Assembly (NCBI GenBank): GCA_035528995.1
Contig: DATKXO010000281.1
Coordinates: 1-6,920, forward strand
Direction of reading: 5' to 3'
Length of the DNA: 6,920 nucleotides
Origin: DATKXO01 sp035528995
GTDB lineage: Bacteria > Planctomycetota > Phycisphaerae > UBA1845
Made by a program: the position numbers and the translations under genes. The notes under the pieces are model-generated. The model did no database searches. It was given only the letters and a program-made list of their open reading frames with translations, and had not been told where the DNA came from. Shown here piece after piece: positions 1-5,573 of the stretch. Every line of letters starts with the position of its first letter. Within the stretch, counting starts at the first letter, position 1.

Positions 1-168
1 GTCGCGGGGATGGCCGTGAGTGTGGTGCTTACCGGCAAGACCTGGCGGGTCAACTGGTACCGGATCTCGCCCACCTGGCTGGCGCTGGGGCTGGTCGGCT
101 TGCTTCTTGCGGGATGGGCCTACAAAATCACCGCTGGCGTCCTGGACGGGACCCTGCCGGCGAGGTGA
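1..168 (+). CDS. C-terminal end of a small membrane protein, DUF2752-like (partial, 5' end outside window)
   Basis: Frame 1 is open from the first base to TGA at 166-168 and gives 55 residues. The visible part has a short hydrophobic end, a polar stretch 'TGKTWRVNWYRISP', then a strong membrane segment (about residues 26-41, 'WLALGLVGLLLAGWAYK') and a short tail ending 'GTLPAR'. The arrangement of a hydrophobic segment, a basic and aromatic 'WRVNW' linker, and a final membrane helix with 'GWxYK' resembles the end of DUF2752 proteins, which are small membrane proteins of unknown function common in planctomycetes and actinobacteria. The diagnostic N-terminal cysteine motif of that family lies outside the window, so the family name is an inference from memory of the family pattern. 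The gene runs in the same direction as the lipoprotein genes downstream, with a 113-bp gap, so it may or may not share their transcript. Confidence 0.55.
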   Translation, partial: VAGMAVSVVLTGKTWRVNWYRISPTWLALGLVGLLLAGWAYKITAGVLDGTLPAR

Positions 169-281
169 TCGGTCGGCGGGCAGGAACGCCAGGTTGTGGT
201 GAACGATCCGACGCGCGGCCTCCGACGCTCAGGGAGCGATCGGCGCACTGCGAAGACTACTAGATCCTGCGAGTGGAACAC

Positions 282-905
282 ATGAGACCAGCAAGCCTCC
301 GATGGATCGTGCTCGGCACGGCTGTTCTGATTGCGGGCTGCAACTGGCTCATCCCGCTCGTCTTCCTGCATCCGGGCACGAAGAAGGTCCCGCCGGAGTT
401 CGCCAAGCTCGAGGGCCGGACGGTGGCGGTCATGGTCTGGGCCGAGCCGGAGACCCTCTACGACTATCCCTACGTGCGCCTGGAGCTGGCCAGCTACGTC
501 GGCGACAAACTCCGGGCCCACGTGAAGGATGTCCAGCTCACGGACAACCGGAAGGTGGAGGACTTCATTCAGGACAGCCCCCAGGCCGCCCTCGACCCCC
601 AGCGAGTCGGAGGGGAACTCGGCGCCGACATGGTGGTCTACATCGAGCTTCTGGAGTTCCAGATGCGTGACCCCGACGCGCCCGCCCTGCTTCAGGGGCA
701 CATCCGCGCAGCCGTCAGCGTGTACGACCTCACCGCCGACATAGACGAAGCAGAGCAGTACGAGCTGGCCGGCGTCGACGCCAAGCACCCTGACCAACCG
801 GTCCTGTTCAGCCTGGTTGCGGCCAACAGGCTCCGCAGTGAAACCTACGACAAGTTCGCCGATCTGGTCAGCCGGAAGTTCTACACCCATGACGAGGAAC
901 TGTAG
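282..905 (+). CDS. Putative outer-membrane lipoprotein, first of a tandem pair, CsgG/LpoB-like pattern
   Basis: This gene encodes a 207-residue protein of unknown function. The N-terminus is a type II signal peptide: basic residues at 2-7, a hydrophobic core, and lipobox I17-A18-G19-C20. Asn at +2 is compatible with outer-membrane sorting. The mature protein has a beta strand 'RTVAVMVWA' (46-54), a helix region around 64-80, a 'VGGELGADMVVYIEL' segment (109-123) and a C-terminal amphipathic helix ending 'SRKFYTHDEEL'. The order strand, helix, 'LG..(L)GAD.V+Y' recalls the N-terminal fold shared by CsgG, LpoB and FlgO-type lipoproteins. That is an inference, not a family match. I chose ATG 282 because it gives a standard signal peptide. 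An in-frame GTG at 273 would add three residues (MEH), and neither start has a strong Shine-Dalgarno. The 3' end overlaps the next gene by 17 bp, and the next gene's protein looks like a paralogue. Confidence 0.75.
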   Translation: MRPASLRWIVLGTAVLIAGCNWLIPLVFLHPGTKKVPPEFAKLEGRTVAVMVWAEPETLYDYPYVRLELASYVGDKLRAHVKDVQLTDNRKVEDFIQDSPQAALDPQRVGGELGADMVVYIELLEFQMRDPDAPALLQGHIRAAVSVYDLTADIDEAEQYELAGVDAKHPDQPVLFSLVAANRLRSETYDKFADLVSRKFYTHDEEL

Positions 906-1620
906 CCCAACCTTCATCTCCCGGCGGCGCATCGAGGCGTGGGCCCGACCTGCGCTGGCTGTTCGAGCATCGGCCGCATGCGTCGGTCTGGCGACCGTGG
1001 CGTGCGCACTCTGCGGGTGCGGCATCACCCAGGGGAAATTGCTCTATTTCCTTGCCCCCTGGGCGGGACCCAAGATCGAGGCCGAGTTCGACCTCACCCG
1101 GAAGGGACCGGTGCTGGTCCTGGTGGACGACTTCGAGGAACGTTTCAAGTCGCCACGAAACCGGACGGTGCTGGCCAGGCAGGTGGGTGCGGAGTTGCAG
1201 ACCCATGAGGCGGTAACCGAGATCATTCCGCAGACCAAGGTCGACGCCCTGCGCCGCGAACATGCCGGCTTCGAGCAGATGAGTTCTCGCGAACTGGGCG
1301 AAAAAGTCGGGGCCCACCAGGTGCTCTACCTGGCCGTCCGCGACTTTTACGCGGAGTCACAGGTCGAAGAAGCGACCGGCGCCGCCCGTATCTCCGTCGC
1401 GGTCAAGGTGCTCAACGTGTTCGAGAAAGAGGACGCCGGCAAAGTCCGCGTCTGGCCCATTGAGCGCGACGGACGCCTAGTGTCGGCCGAGCTCGATGCC
1501 ACGGAGGTCATCCGGGCCAAAACGCCGGAGGCGATCGCAGATCACCTTTTTGAGAAGTTGGCCGCCGAGTTGGCCAGACTCTTCTACGACCATCGCGTGG
1601 CCGACGTCGAGTCTTCCTAA
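889..1620 (+). CDS. Putative lipoprotein, second of the tandem pair, CsgG/LpoB-like pattern
   Basis: This gene encodes 243 residues from ATG 889. The frame is open further upstream to 817, but that would overlap the previous gene by 89 bp. ATG 889 has GGAAG at 874-878 (10-nt spacing) and gives a long, arginine-rich n-region (R12-R14, R20, R26), a hydrophobic core at 28-43 and lipobox L41-C42-G43-C44. The mature part starts with 'GPKIEAEF', then strand 'VLVLVDDF' (75-82), helix 'VLARQVGAELQTH' (94-106), 'KVDALRREH' (117-125), 'ELGEKVGAHQVLYLAV' (135-150) and a terminal helix 'LFEKLAAELARLFYDH'. These elements occur in the same order in the preceding lipoprotein. Function is unknown. The pattern recalls the alpha/beta domain of CsgG/LpoB/FlgO-type lipoproteins, which act as partners of secretion or cell-wall machinery. 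The 17-bp overlap upstream and the abutting glycosyltransferase downstream suggest one operon with coupled translation. Confidence 0.75.
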   Translation: MTRNCSPTFISRRRIEAWARPALAVRASAACVGLATVACALCGCGITQGKLLYFLAPWAGPKIEAEFDLTRKGPVLVLVDDFEERFKSPRNRTVLARQVGAELQTHEAVTEIIPQTKVDALRREHAGFEQMSSRELGEKVGAHQVLYLAVRDFYAESQVEEATGAARISVAVKVLNVFEKEDAGKVRVWPIERDGRLVSAELDATEVIRAKTPEAIADHLFEKLAAELARLFYDHRVADVESS

Positions 1621-2748
1621 GTGATCCGAATCCTACACCTGTTCGACGACAACTCGGGATGGCAGGAGCGGGTCGGTGCGTCGCAGTTGATCGACCGGCT
1701 CCCGGTGGAAAGGTTCACCAGTCGGGCCGCCGCTATGAGCGGGCGCGTGCGGCGCTGGGTCCTGCCGGGCGGACAGTGCGTCGATCTGTGGTCCCAGTGT
1801 TGGGGGATCGATTTCCTGGGCGCACCCGCCGCGCGGCGGTATCTGCAGGACCAGCGCGTTGATCTGATTCACGCCTGGGGCATCCGGGCCGCCTTGGCCG
1901 CCGCCGCCGTCGGCGCAGACACCACGCCCATTGTCATCGAGCTGTTCGATCCCGGCCTGTCCGATCGCCAGGCCAAGATGCTGCGCTCCATCGCCGGTGC
2001 CGGGCGCTTCGCCATCGTCTGCTCGACCCAGACCGTCAGGCGTTGCCTGGTAGAGAAGGGCCTCGAGGCGGACCGTTGCGTGGTGATCCGCCCTGGCGTC
2101 GATTTCGCGCTCATCAACGCCGCCCGGCGGTCGGACCTGCGCGGGCGACTCGGCCTGAGCCGGACGGACCGCGTCCTGATCGCGCCCGAGCCCGCCACCC
2201 GCCGTGGCGGGCATTTCACCGCCTTCTGGACCACCGGCGTACGCTCGTTCCTCGAGCCCCACGTCCGGCTGATCATCCCCGGGCAATCGCCTGAGCAGGC
2301 CCGAGTAGCCCGACTTGCCGGCCAGGTCGGCCTGTCCCACCTGCTGTGCTGCCCGGGCGAGGGAGTCCCTTGCGAAGAGCTGATCGCCATTGCCGATGCG
2401 ATGCTGGTCCCGTCCAGCGGCGAAGTGCCCACCACGGGAATCGCCTGGGCGATGGCCGCCGGTGTGCCGGTGCTGGCCACCGCGGTCTACGCGACGGCCG
2501 AGATGCTGGCCGACAGGCACAACGGCCTGCTGGTCAAGCCGGACAGCTTCAAACGCGTGGCTCTGCGACTGGTGACCCGGCTCGACGACCGCCGGCAGCT
2601 TGCCGCAGTTAGTGAAACCGCCCGCGGCCAGGCCTACCAGATCTTCGGCCTCCGCCGTTGCGTGGACCAGCACGCCCGCCTCTACGAAAACCTCCTGGCC
2701 GCCCGCCTTCCCGCCGACGGCATCACCGACTCGGCTGTCGACGTCTAG
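1621..2748 (+). CDS. Glycosyltransferase, GT-B fold, family 4-like, atypical active-site motif
   Basis: The 375-residue product is a GT-B glycosyltransferase expected to transfer a sugar from an activated donor at the cytoplasmic face of the membrane; donor and acceptor cannot be read from the sequence. The N-terminus 'MIRILHLFDD' is the first strand of the N-terminal Rossmann domain, and 'DLIHAWGIRAALAA' (about 81-94) matches the usual 'DvvhaHg..a' segment. 'VIRPGVDFALI' (about 155-165) matches the family's 'viPNGvD' link. 'VRLIIPGQSPE' (about 216-226) and 'LIAIADAMLVPSSGEVPTTGIAWAMAAGVPVLAT' as a region (about 255-287) give the C-terminal donor-binding domain. In the EX7E motif the first Glu is present (E268) but the second position is Trp (W276). 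The Arg-Lys pair of the donor phosphate site is weak ('TRRGG'). The GTG start at 1621 follows the preceding TAA with no gap and has no clear Shine-Dalgarno, so coupled translation with the upstream lipoprotein is likely. The stop is TAG at 2746-2748. Confidence 0.85.
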   Translation: MIRILHLFDDNSGWQERVGASQLIDRLPVERFTSRAAAMSGRVRRWVLPGGQCVDLWSQCWGIDFLGAPAARRYLQDQRVDLIHAWGIRAALAAAAVGADTTPIVIELFDPGLSDRQAKMLRSIAGAGRFAIVCSTQTVRRCLVEKGLEADRCVVIRPGVDFALINAARRSDLRGRLGLSRTDRVLIAPEPATRRGGHFTAFWTTGVRSFLEPHVRLIIPGQSPEQARVARLAGQVGLSHLLCCPGEGVPCEELIAIADAMLVPSSGEVPTTGIAWAMAAGVPVLATAVYATAEMLADRHNGLLVKPDSFKRVALRLVTRLDDRRQLAAVSETARGQAYQIFGLRRCVDQHARLYENLLAARLPADGITDSAVDV

Positions 2749-2754
2749 CCGTGA

Positions 2755-2772
2755 TGCTGCGTCGGCGCGGCA
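2755..2772. terminator. Candidate hairpin between convergent genes
   Basis: The 40-bp gap between the glycosyltransferase stop and the convergent minus-strand gene contains a short stem: T+GCTGCG (2755-2761), loop TCGG, then CGCGGC+A (2766-2772). It pairs seven bases with one G-T wobble. No T-run follows on either side, so it is not a classic intrinsic terminator. Its place between convergent genes is the main reason to list it. Confidence 0.25.
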
Positions 2773-2788
2773 CGCTCACCCGCAGGAA

Positions 2789-4057
2789 TCAGAACGGCAA
2801 GGGCAGCGGCAGCCTCAGCCCCTGCGGCCAGTAGATCATCACCAGAAAGGCCAGGCGGTTGCCCAGCACGATGCAGGCGGCGGCCGCCGCCCAGCCGTAC
2901 CGCACCTTCAGGTAGCACCGGAAGCCGAGCCAGAGGTAAAGCCAGGTCATCCCAACGCCCAACACGAACACGCCCTGCATCAACCTGGCGTAGATCGTGT
3001 TCATCAGGCGCTGTGACGGCGTGGTGATCAACCAGGTGGAGTCCGTCACACCCTCCAGCAGGCACCACAGGGCCGTGCACAGCGCGGTGAAGGCCGTCGC
3101 GTGGGCGAACACCCGCAGAATCTGCTGCCACCGCATGCGGTAGCGCCGCTTGGTCACAATGAAGAGCTGAAACGACGCGAACGTCGCCAGATACCAGAAG
3201 GCCAGGAAGGTGAAAAAGTTGCCCCGCGGACGCCAACGGTAGACGAAAGTCACCGGGCCGCGCGCCACGCGTCCGGCCCCCCGCCGACCGGTCAGATCGG
3301 GAGTCTGTGGCTGGGCCGCGCCGTTCGCGCCCGCCGCACCGGCCGTGTCCGCGTCCGCCAGACCGTCCGAATCACCATCGTCCAGATCACCGGTGCCGGG
3401 ATCGTCGGACTCTCCATTCAGGTCAGGAGAGTCCGAAGTCTCCGGCCCGGCCTCCGGAGGTGCGCCGACCGGCGCGCCGCCCTGCGGGGCGGGCTGGGCG
3501 GGGGGGGTGTACACCCAGCGGGCCAGACCGTTCATCACCGGATCCACCACGGCCGCCGCTGCCGGCCAACCGACGGCGAAGACGATCCATTGCAGCAGGA
3601 TGAACACCACCAGCGGTCCGACCTTCGGCGGATCGTGAATGCTGAATTCGGCCCACAGCCGCCGCGGGCGAAACGCCGCCAGCCACCAGGTGCGCAACAA
3701 CGTGCGGATGACCGGATGGCTGCGCCAGTGTTCGATCAGGCGATTCCTTCGGGCCCGGGCGGCCCCGAGGGGATCGCTCCACTCGAAGGAAGTGCCACAT
3801 TCGGGACATCGCGGGCGGGTCAGGCCTTTCAGGTGGTAGCCGCACTCGGCACAGCGCAGGTCCTCCAGGGGAATCACGTCGCCCCACTCGAAAGCCAGTT
3901 CGCACTGGGGACAGACGGGCTCGGACCGCCCGCGAAGGTCGGCCCCGCACCGACCGCAGGAGACCTCGAAGGGCACCTGATCCCAACGGGGGTCCGCATC
4001 GGCAGGGCCGTCCCCCGGCGCCCGGGAGCCACCCGACGTCCCACGTACGTCGCTCAT
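2789..4057 (-). CDS. Membrane protein with two N-terminal zinc ribbons and an acidic calcium-binding-like loop
   Basis: A 422-residue protein read from ATG 4057. Two tandem zinc ribbons come first: C34/C37/C49/C52 and C69/C72/C84/C87, both CxxC-x11-CxxC and both followed by an 'FEW' motif. The second ('CAECGYHLKGL...CPECG') is of the type found in many planctomycete membrane proteins of unknown function. Hydrophobic segments follow at about 147-171, 280-301, 313-335, 357-382 and 388-410. A layout with the first membrane segment preceded by 'PRRLWAEFS' and 'DPPKVGPLVVF' loosely recalls Yip1-type proteins, but I would not assign it. Between the first two segments is a long Pro/Ala-rich then Asp-rich loop (about 183-270) with D227-G-D229-S-D231-G-L-A-D235-A-D237. 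The protein ends 'RLPLPLPF'. An alternative start at 4066 (MQP) is possible; upstream extension to 4153 lacks a ribosome site. No Shine-Dalgarno precedes 4057, and a TACAAT box sits 7 bp upstream. Function is unknown. Confidence 0.85.
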   Translation of the reverse strand: MSDVRGTSGGSRAPGDGPADADPRWDQVPFEVSCGRCGADLRGRSEPVCPQCELAFEWGDVIPLEDLRCAECGYHLKGLTRPRCPECGTSFEWSDPLGAARARRNRLIEHWRSHPVIRTLLRTWWLAAFRPRRLWAEFSIHDPPKVGPLVVFILLQWIVFAVGWPAAAAVVDPVMNGLARWVYTPPAQPAPQGGAPVGAPPEAGPETSDSPDLNGESDDPGTGDLDDGDSDGLADADTAGAAGANGAAQPQTPDLTGRRGAGRVARGPVTFVYRWRPRGNFFTFLAFWYLATFASFQLFIVTKRRYRMRWQQILRVFAHATAFTALCTALWCLLEGVTDSTWLITTPSQRLMNTIYARLMQGVFVLGVGMTWLYLWLGFRCYLKVRYGWAAAAACIVLGNRLAFLVMIYWPQGLRLPLPLPF

Positions 4058-4064
4058 GGGTTGC

Positions 4065-4070
4065 ATTGTA
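4065..4070 (-). promoter_or_regulatory. Candidate -10 box for the zinc-ribbon gene, possible leaderless transcript
   Basis: On the minus strand the hexamer TACAAT (five of six matches to TATAAT) is followed by exactly seven bases and then the ATG at 4057. That spacing would place transcription start at or next to the start codon, and no Shine-Dalgarno is present. The bases 17 bp further upstream (CGGCGT on the minus strand) do not match a -35 box, which weakens the call. Confidence 0.3.
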
Positions 4071-4135
4071 CACGATGCGGGCGACGGACGCCGCCGGCGG
4101 CAGGGGCCGCCCGGCGCCAATGAACGAGCCCCGAC

Positions 4136-4167
4136 TTGACACCCCATAACCACAACAAACCGATAAA
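4136..4167 (+). promoter_or_regulatory. Candidate promoter for the HtrA-like protease gene
   Basis: A perfect TTGACA lies at 4136-4141, inside the most AT-rich stretch of the window. The best -10 is GATAAA at 4162-4167, four of six matches, with a long 20-bp spacer; CGATAA at 19 bp is the next choice. Transcription from here would give a leader of roughly 120 nt before the GTG at 4293. The perfect -35 and location support a promoter; the spacer is suboptimal, so an activator or a different -10 may be involved. Confidence 0.35.
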
Positions 4168-4183
4168 AACGCCAGGGAGTCGG

Positions 4184-4203
4184 AGTGACGGGATTGTGTC
4201 ACT
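4184..4203. repeat. Inverted repeat AGTGAC-N8-GTCACT, possible operator or leader hairpin
   Basis: Perfect 6-bp arms (4184-4189 and 4198-4203) flank an 8-bp centre. It lies just downstream of the candidate promoter in the divergent intergenic region and is followed by the T-rich run ATTCTTT. Eight bases later comes a GC hairpin, CCGCC-GCAG-GGCGG at 4211-4224. The repeat could be a binding site for a dimeric regulator, since its arms are symmetrical, or an RNA hairpin in the leader. The spacing between GTGA and TCAC is 10 bp, so it is not a CRP-type site. Confidence 0.35.
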
Positions 4204-4292
4204 ATTCTTTCCGCCGCAGGGCGGCCGTATCGTAGTTTTCCTCCGGTGGCCTGCGCCCACGTTGCAGCGCGGAGCCATCGGGGACCGCTTCC

Positions 4293-5441
4293 GTGACGCG
4301 TTATCGGGTCTTCCTGATCCTGCTGCTGCTGGTCTGGCCGGCCGGCTGTGGGGAGCCCCACGGCCGTGGCGCCGCCCCCCTGCGTCAGCGACCGGACCGG
4401 GATGGCGACCGGTGTCGCGGTGAGTTGATCCTGGTCCGGGGCTCCGCCGCCGACCGACCGTCACGCACCGTCTCGCCGGCGGCGATCGAAGCCGCCCGCC
4501 AATTCACCGTCGCGATCCGAGGCCGGCGAAGCGCGTACCTGCCCGGGGCTGACGACGGCCACGTGCTGGCATCAGAATCCGCACAGGCCGCACCGGTTCA
4601 CCTTTGCATCGAGGGCAGCGGCGTGGTGATCGACCGCGCCGGCCTGATACTGACAAACCACCACGTAGTGCGCGACGCCTCGGAACTGGAAGTCTGGGTC
4701 CGCGGCGGCGGTTGGCTGCCGGCACGACTGGTCGGCGCCGACGCTTACGGCGATCTGGCCGTCATCTCGGTTGACGCTCAACTGTGCTGCGCCGCCCGGC
4801 TCGCCGATGCGGACGCTTTGCGGATCAGCCAGGCCGTCGCCGCCCTCGGTCACGCGCCGGGTGATGACGTCGGCGCCGGTCCCGACGCACTACGGGGCTC
4901 GCTCGAAGGCCTGCACCGGTCGCTGCAAAGCGCCCTGGATCCGATGCACAACCGCTACTACGGCGATCTGCTCGAGGCCACGGTGCCCCTCGAGCCCGGG
5001 CACAGCGGCGGGGCCCTCATCGACCGCCGCGGGGCGGTGGTGGGAATCAGCACCGCCGCCGTCACGAACCGTCGCACCGGGCGCCGGACCGGGTACGCGA
5101 TTCCCATGTCGGCCTACGTCCGGTCGGTGATCGACCGACTGGCACGCGGCCGCCCGGTCGTGCACGGATACCTGGGAGTGCTGGTCTGCGCCTGTTCCGG
5201 CGATCACGAGGGAGTTCAAATCGAAAGGCTCATCCCCGGCGGGCCGGCTGACCGCGCCGGCTTGGCTGTCGGCGACACGATCGTGCGCCTGGCCTCGACG
5301 CCCGTGCGCGACGCCGCCCACTTCTCGGAACTTGTCCGAAGCGGCACGATCGGACAACCGATGCCCATTCAGATCCAACGCGACGACCGGACCGTCGAGT
5401 TGACCTGCGTCGTGCAGCAGCACCCGTCCTGTCACCAATGA
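4293..5441 (+). CDS. HtrA/Deg-family serine protease with one PDZ domain and a lipoprotein-like signal
   Basis: A 382-residue periplasmic quality-control protease of the trypsin-like S1C type, expected to cleave misfolded or signalling envelope proteins. The start is GTG 4293 with GGGGA at 4280-4284 (8-nt spacing). The N-terminus is hydrophobic ('VFLILLLLVWPAGC') with a possible lipobox P16-A17-G18-C19; Pro at -3 is unusual, so a simple cleaved signal is the alternative. A low-complexity, basic linker runs to about 60. The protease domain shows H124 in 'TNHHVV', D154 in 'YGDLAVISV' and S238 in 'GHSGGALID', so the triad is complete. 'LEATVPLEPGHSGG' replaces the usual 'IQTDAAINPGNSGG'. One PDZ domain follows (about 292-372: 'GYLGVLV', 'IPGGPADRAGLAVGDTIVRL'). 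One PDZ and about 380 residues fit DegS/HtrA-type members better than two-PDZ DegP. The mature protein has eight further cysteines (41, 105, 165, 166, 299, 301, 372, 380), many for this family. It is followed by an Rnf-like gene after 132 bp. Confidence 0.88.
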   Translation: MTRYRVFLILLLLVWPAGCGEPHGRGAAPLRQRPDRDGDRCRGELILVRGSAADRPSRTVSPAAIEAARQFTVAIRGRRSAYLPGADDGHVLASESAQAAPVHLCIEGSGVVIDRAGLILTNHHVVRDASELEVWVRGGGWLPARLVGADAYGDLAVISVDAQLCCAARLADADALRISQAVAALGHAPGDDVGAGPDALRGSLEGLHRSLQSALDPMHNRYYGDLLEATVPLEPGHSGGALIDRRGAVVGISTAAVTNRRTGRRTGYAIPMSAYVRSVIDRLARGRPVVHGYLGVLVCACSGDHEGVQIERLIPGGPADRAGLAVGDTIVRLASTPVRDAAHFSELVRSGTIGQPMPIQIQRDDRTVELTCVVQQHPSCHQ

Positions 5442-5446
5442 AGCCC

Positions 5447-5467
5447 GGCCCGCAAGAGTGCGGGGCC
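5447..5467. terminator. Candidate hairpin downstream of the protease gene
   Basis: GGCCCGCA (5447-5454), loop AGAG, then TGCGGGGCC (5459-5467) form an eight-pair stem with one bulged G, beginning 5 bp after the protease stop. No T-run follows, so if it ends transcription it would do so weakly or with help from Rho. It separates the protease gene from the candidate promoter of the Rnf-like genes. Confidence 0.35.
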
Positions 5468-5484
5468 GCGCCGACACGCACCTC

Positions 5485-5513
5485 TTGCGTCTGCCATGCG
5501 ACCCGCTTAGAAA
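5485..5513 (+). promoter_or_regulatory. Candidate promoter of the Rnf-like gene cluster
   Basis: TTGCGT (5485-5490) and TAGAAA (5508-5513, four of six matches to TATAAT) are spaced by 17 bp, the optimal distance. A start near 5520 would give a leader of about 54 nt before ATG 5574. A perfect 10-bp palindrome CGATCGATCG lies in that leader at 5536-5545. The match is moderate in a GC-rich genome, where chance matches of this kind are less common. Confidence 0.3.
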
Positions 5514-5573
5514 TCACCGCGGTCGAGACGGGCCCCGATCGATCGACGCGCGAGGTCTACCGACGAGGTCTCC

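Noticed and set aside
817..888. Upstream extension of the second lipoprotein to ATG 817
   Set aside because: It would push the signal peptide 24 residues inward and enlarge the overlap with the first lipoprotein to 89 bp; ATG 889 has a GGAAG site and gives a proper lipoprotein signal.
120..1028. Long open frame on the minus strand (about 300 codons) opposite the first lipoprotein gene
   Set aside because: It is antisense to a gene with a clear lipobox and paralogue-like pattern; its translation is rich in Arg, Val, His and Gly with no domain or signal, as expected from GC-rich antisense frames.
1633..2673. Minus-strand open frame of about 346 codons opposite the glycosyltransferase
   Set aside because: It lies wholly antisense to a recognisable GT-B enzyme; the product is Gly/Gln/Asp-rich low-complexity sequence without a motif.
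3101..4123. Plus-strand open frame of 340 codons opposite the zinc-ribbon membrane protein
   Set aside because: The minus strand has tandem CxxC-x11-CxxC ribbons and clean membrane helices; the plus-strand product is Arg/Gly/Pro-rich with no motif.
4184..4203. CRP-type operator
   Set aside because: GTGA and TCAC are separated by 10 bp rather than 6, so it does not fit the CRP/FNR half-site spacing.
4136..4423. Plus-strand open frame starting TTG across the divergent intergenic region
   Set aside because: It has no ribosome site, overlaps the protease gene by 131 bp in another frame, and its start coincides with the candidate -35 box.
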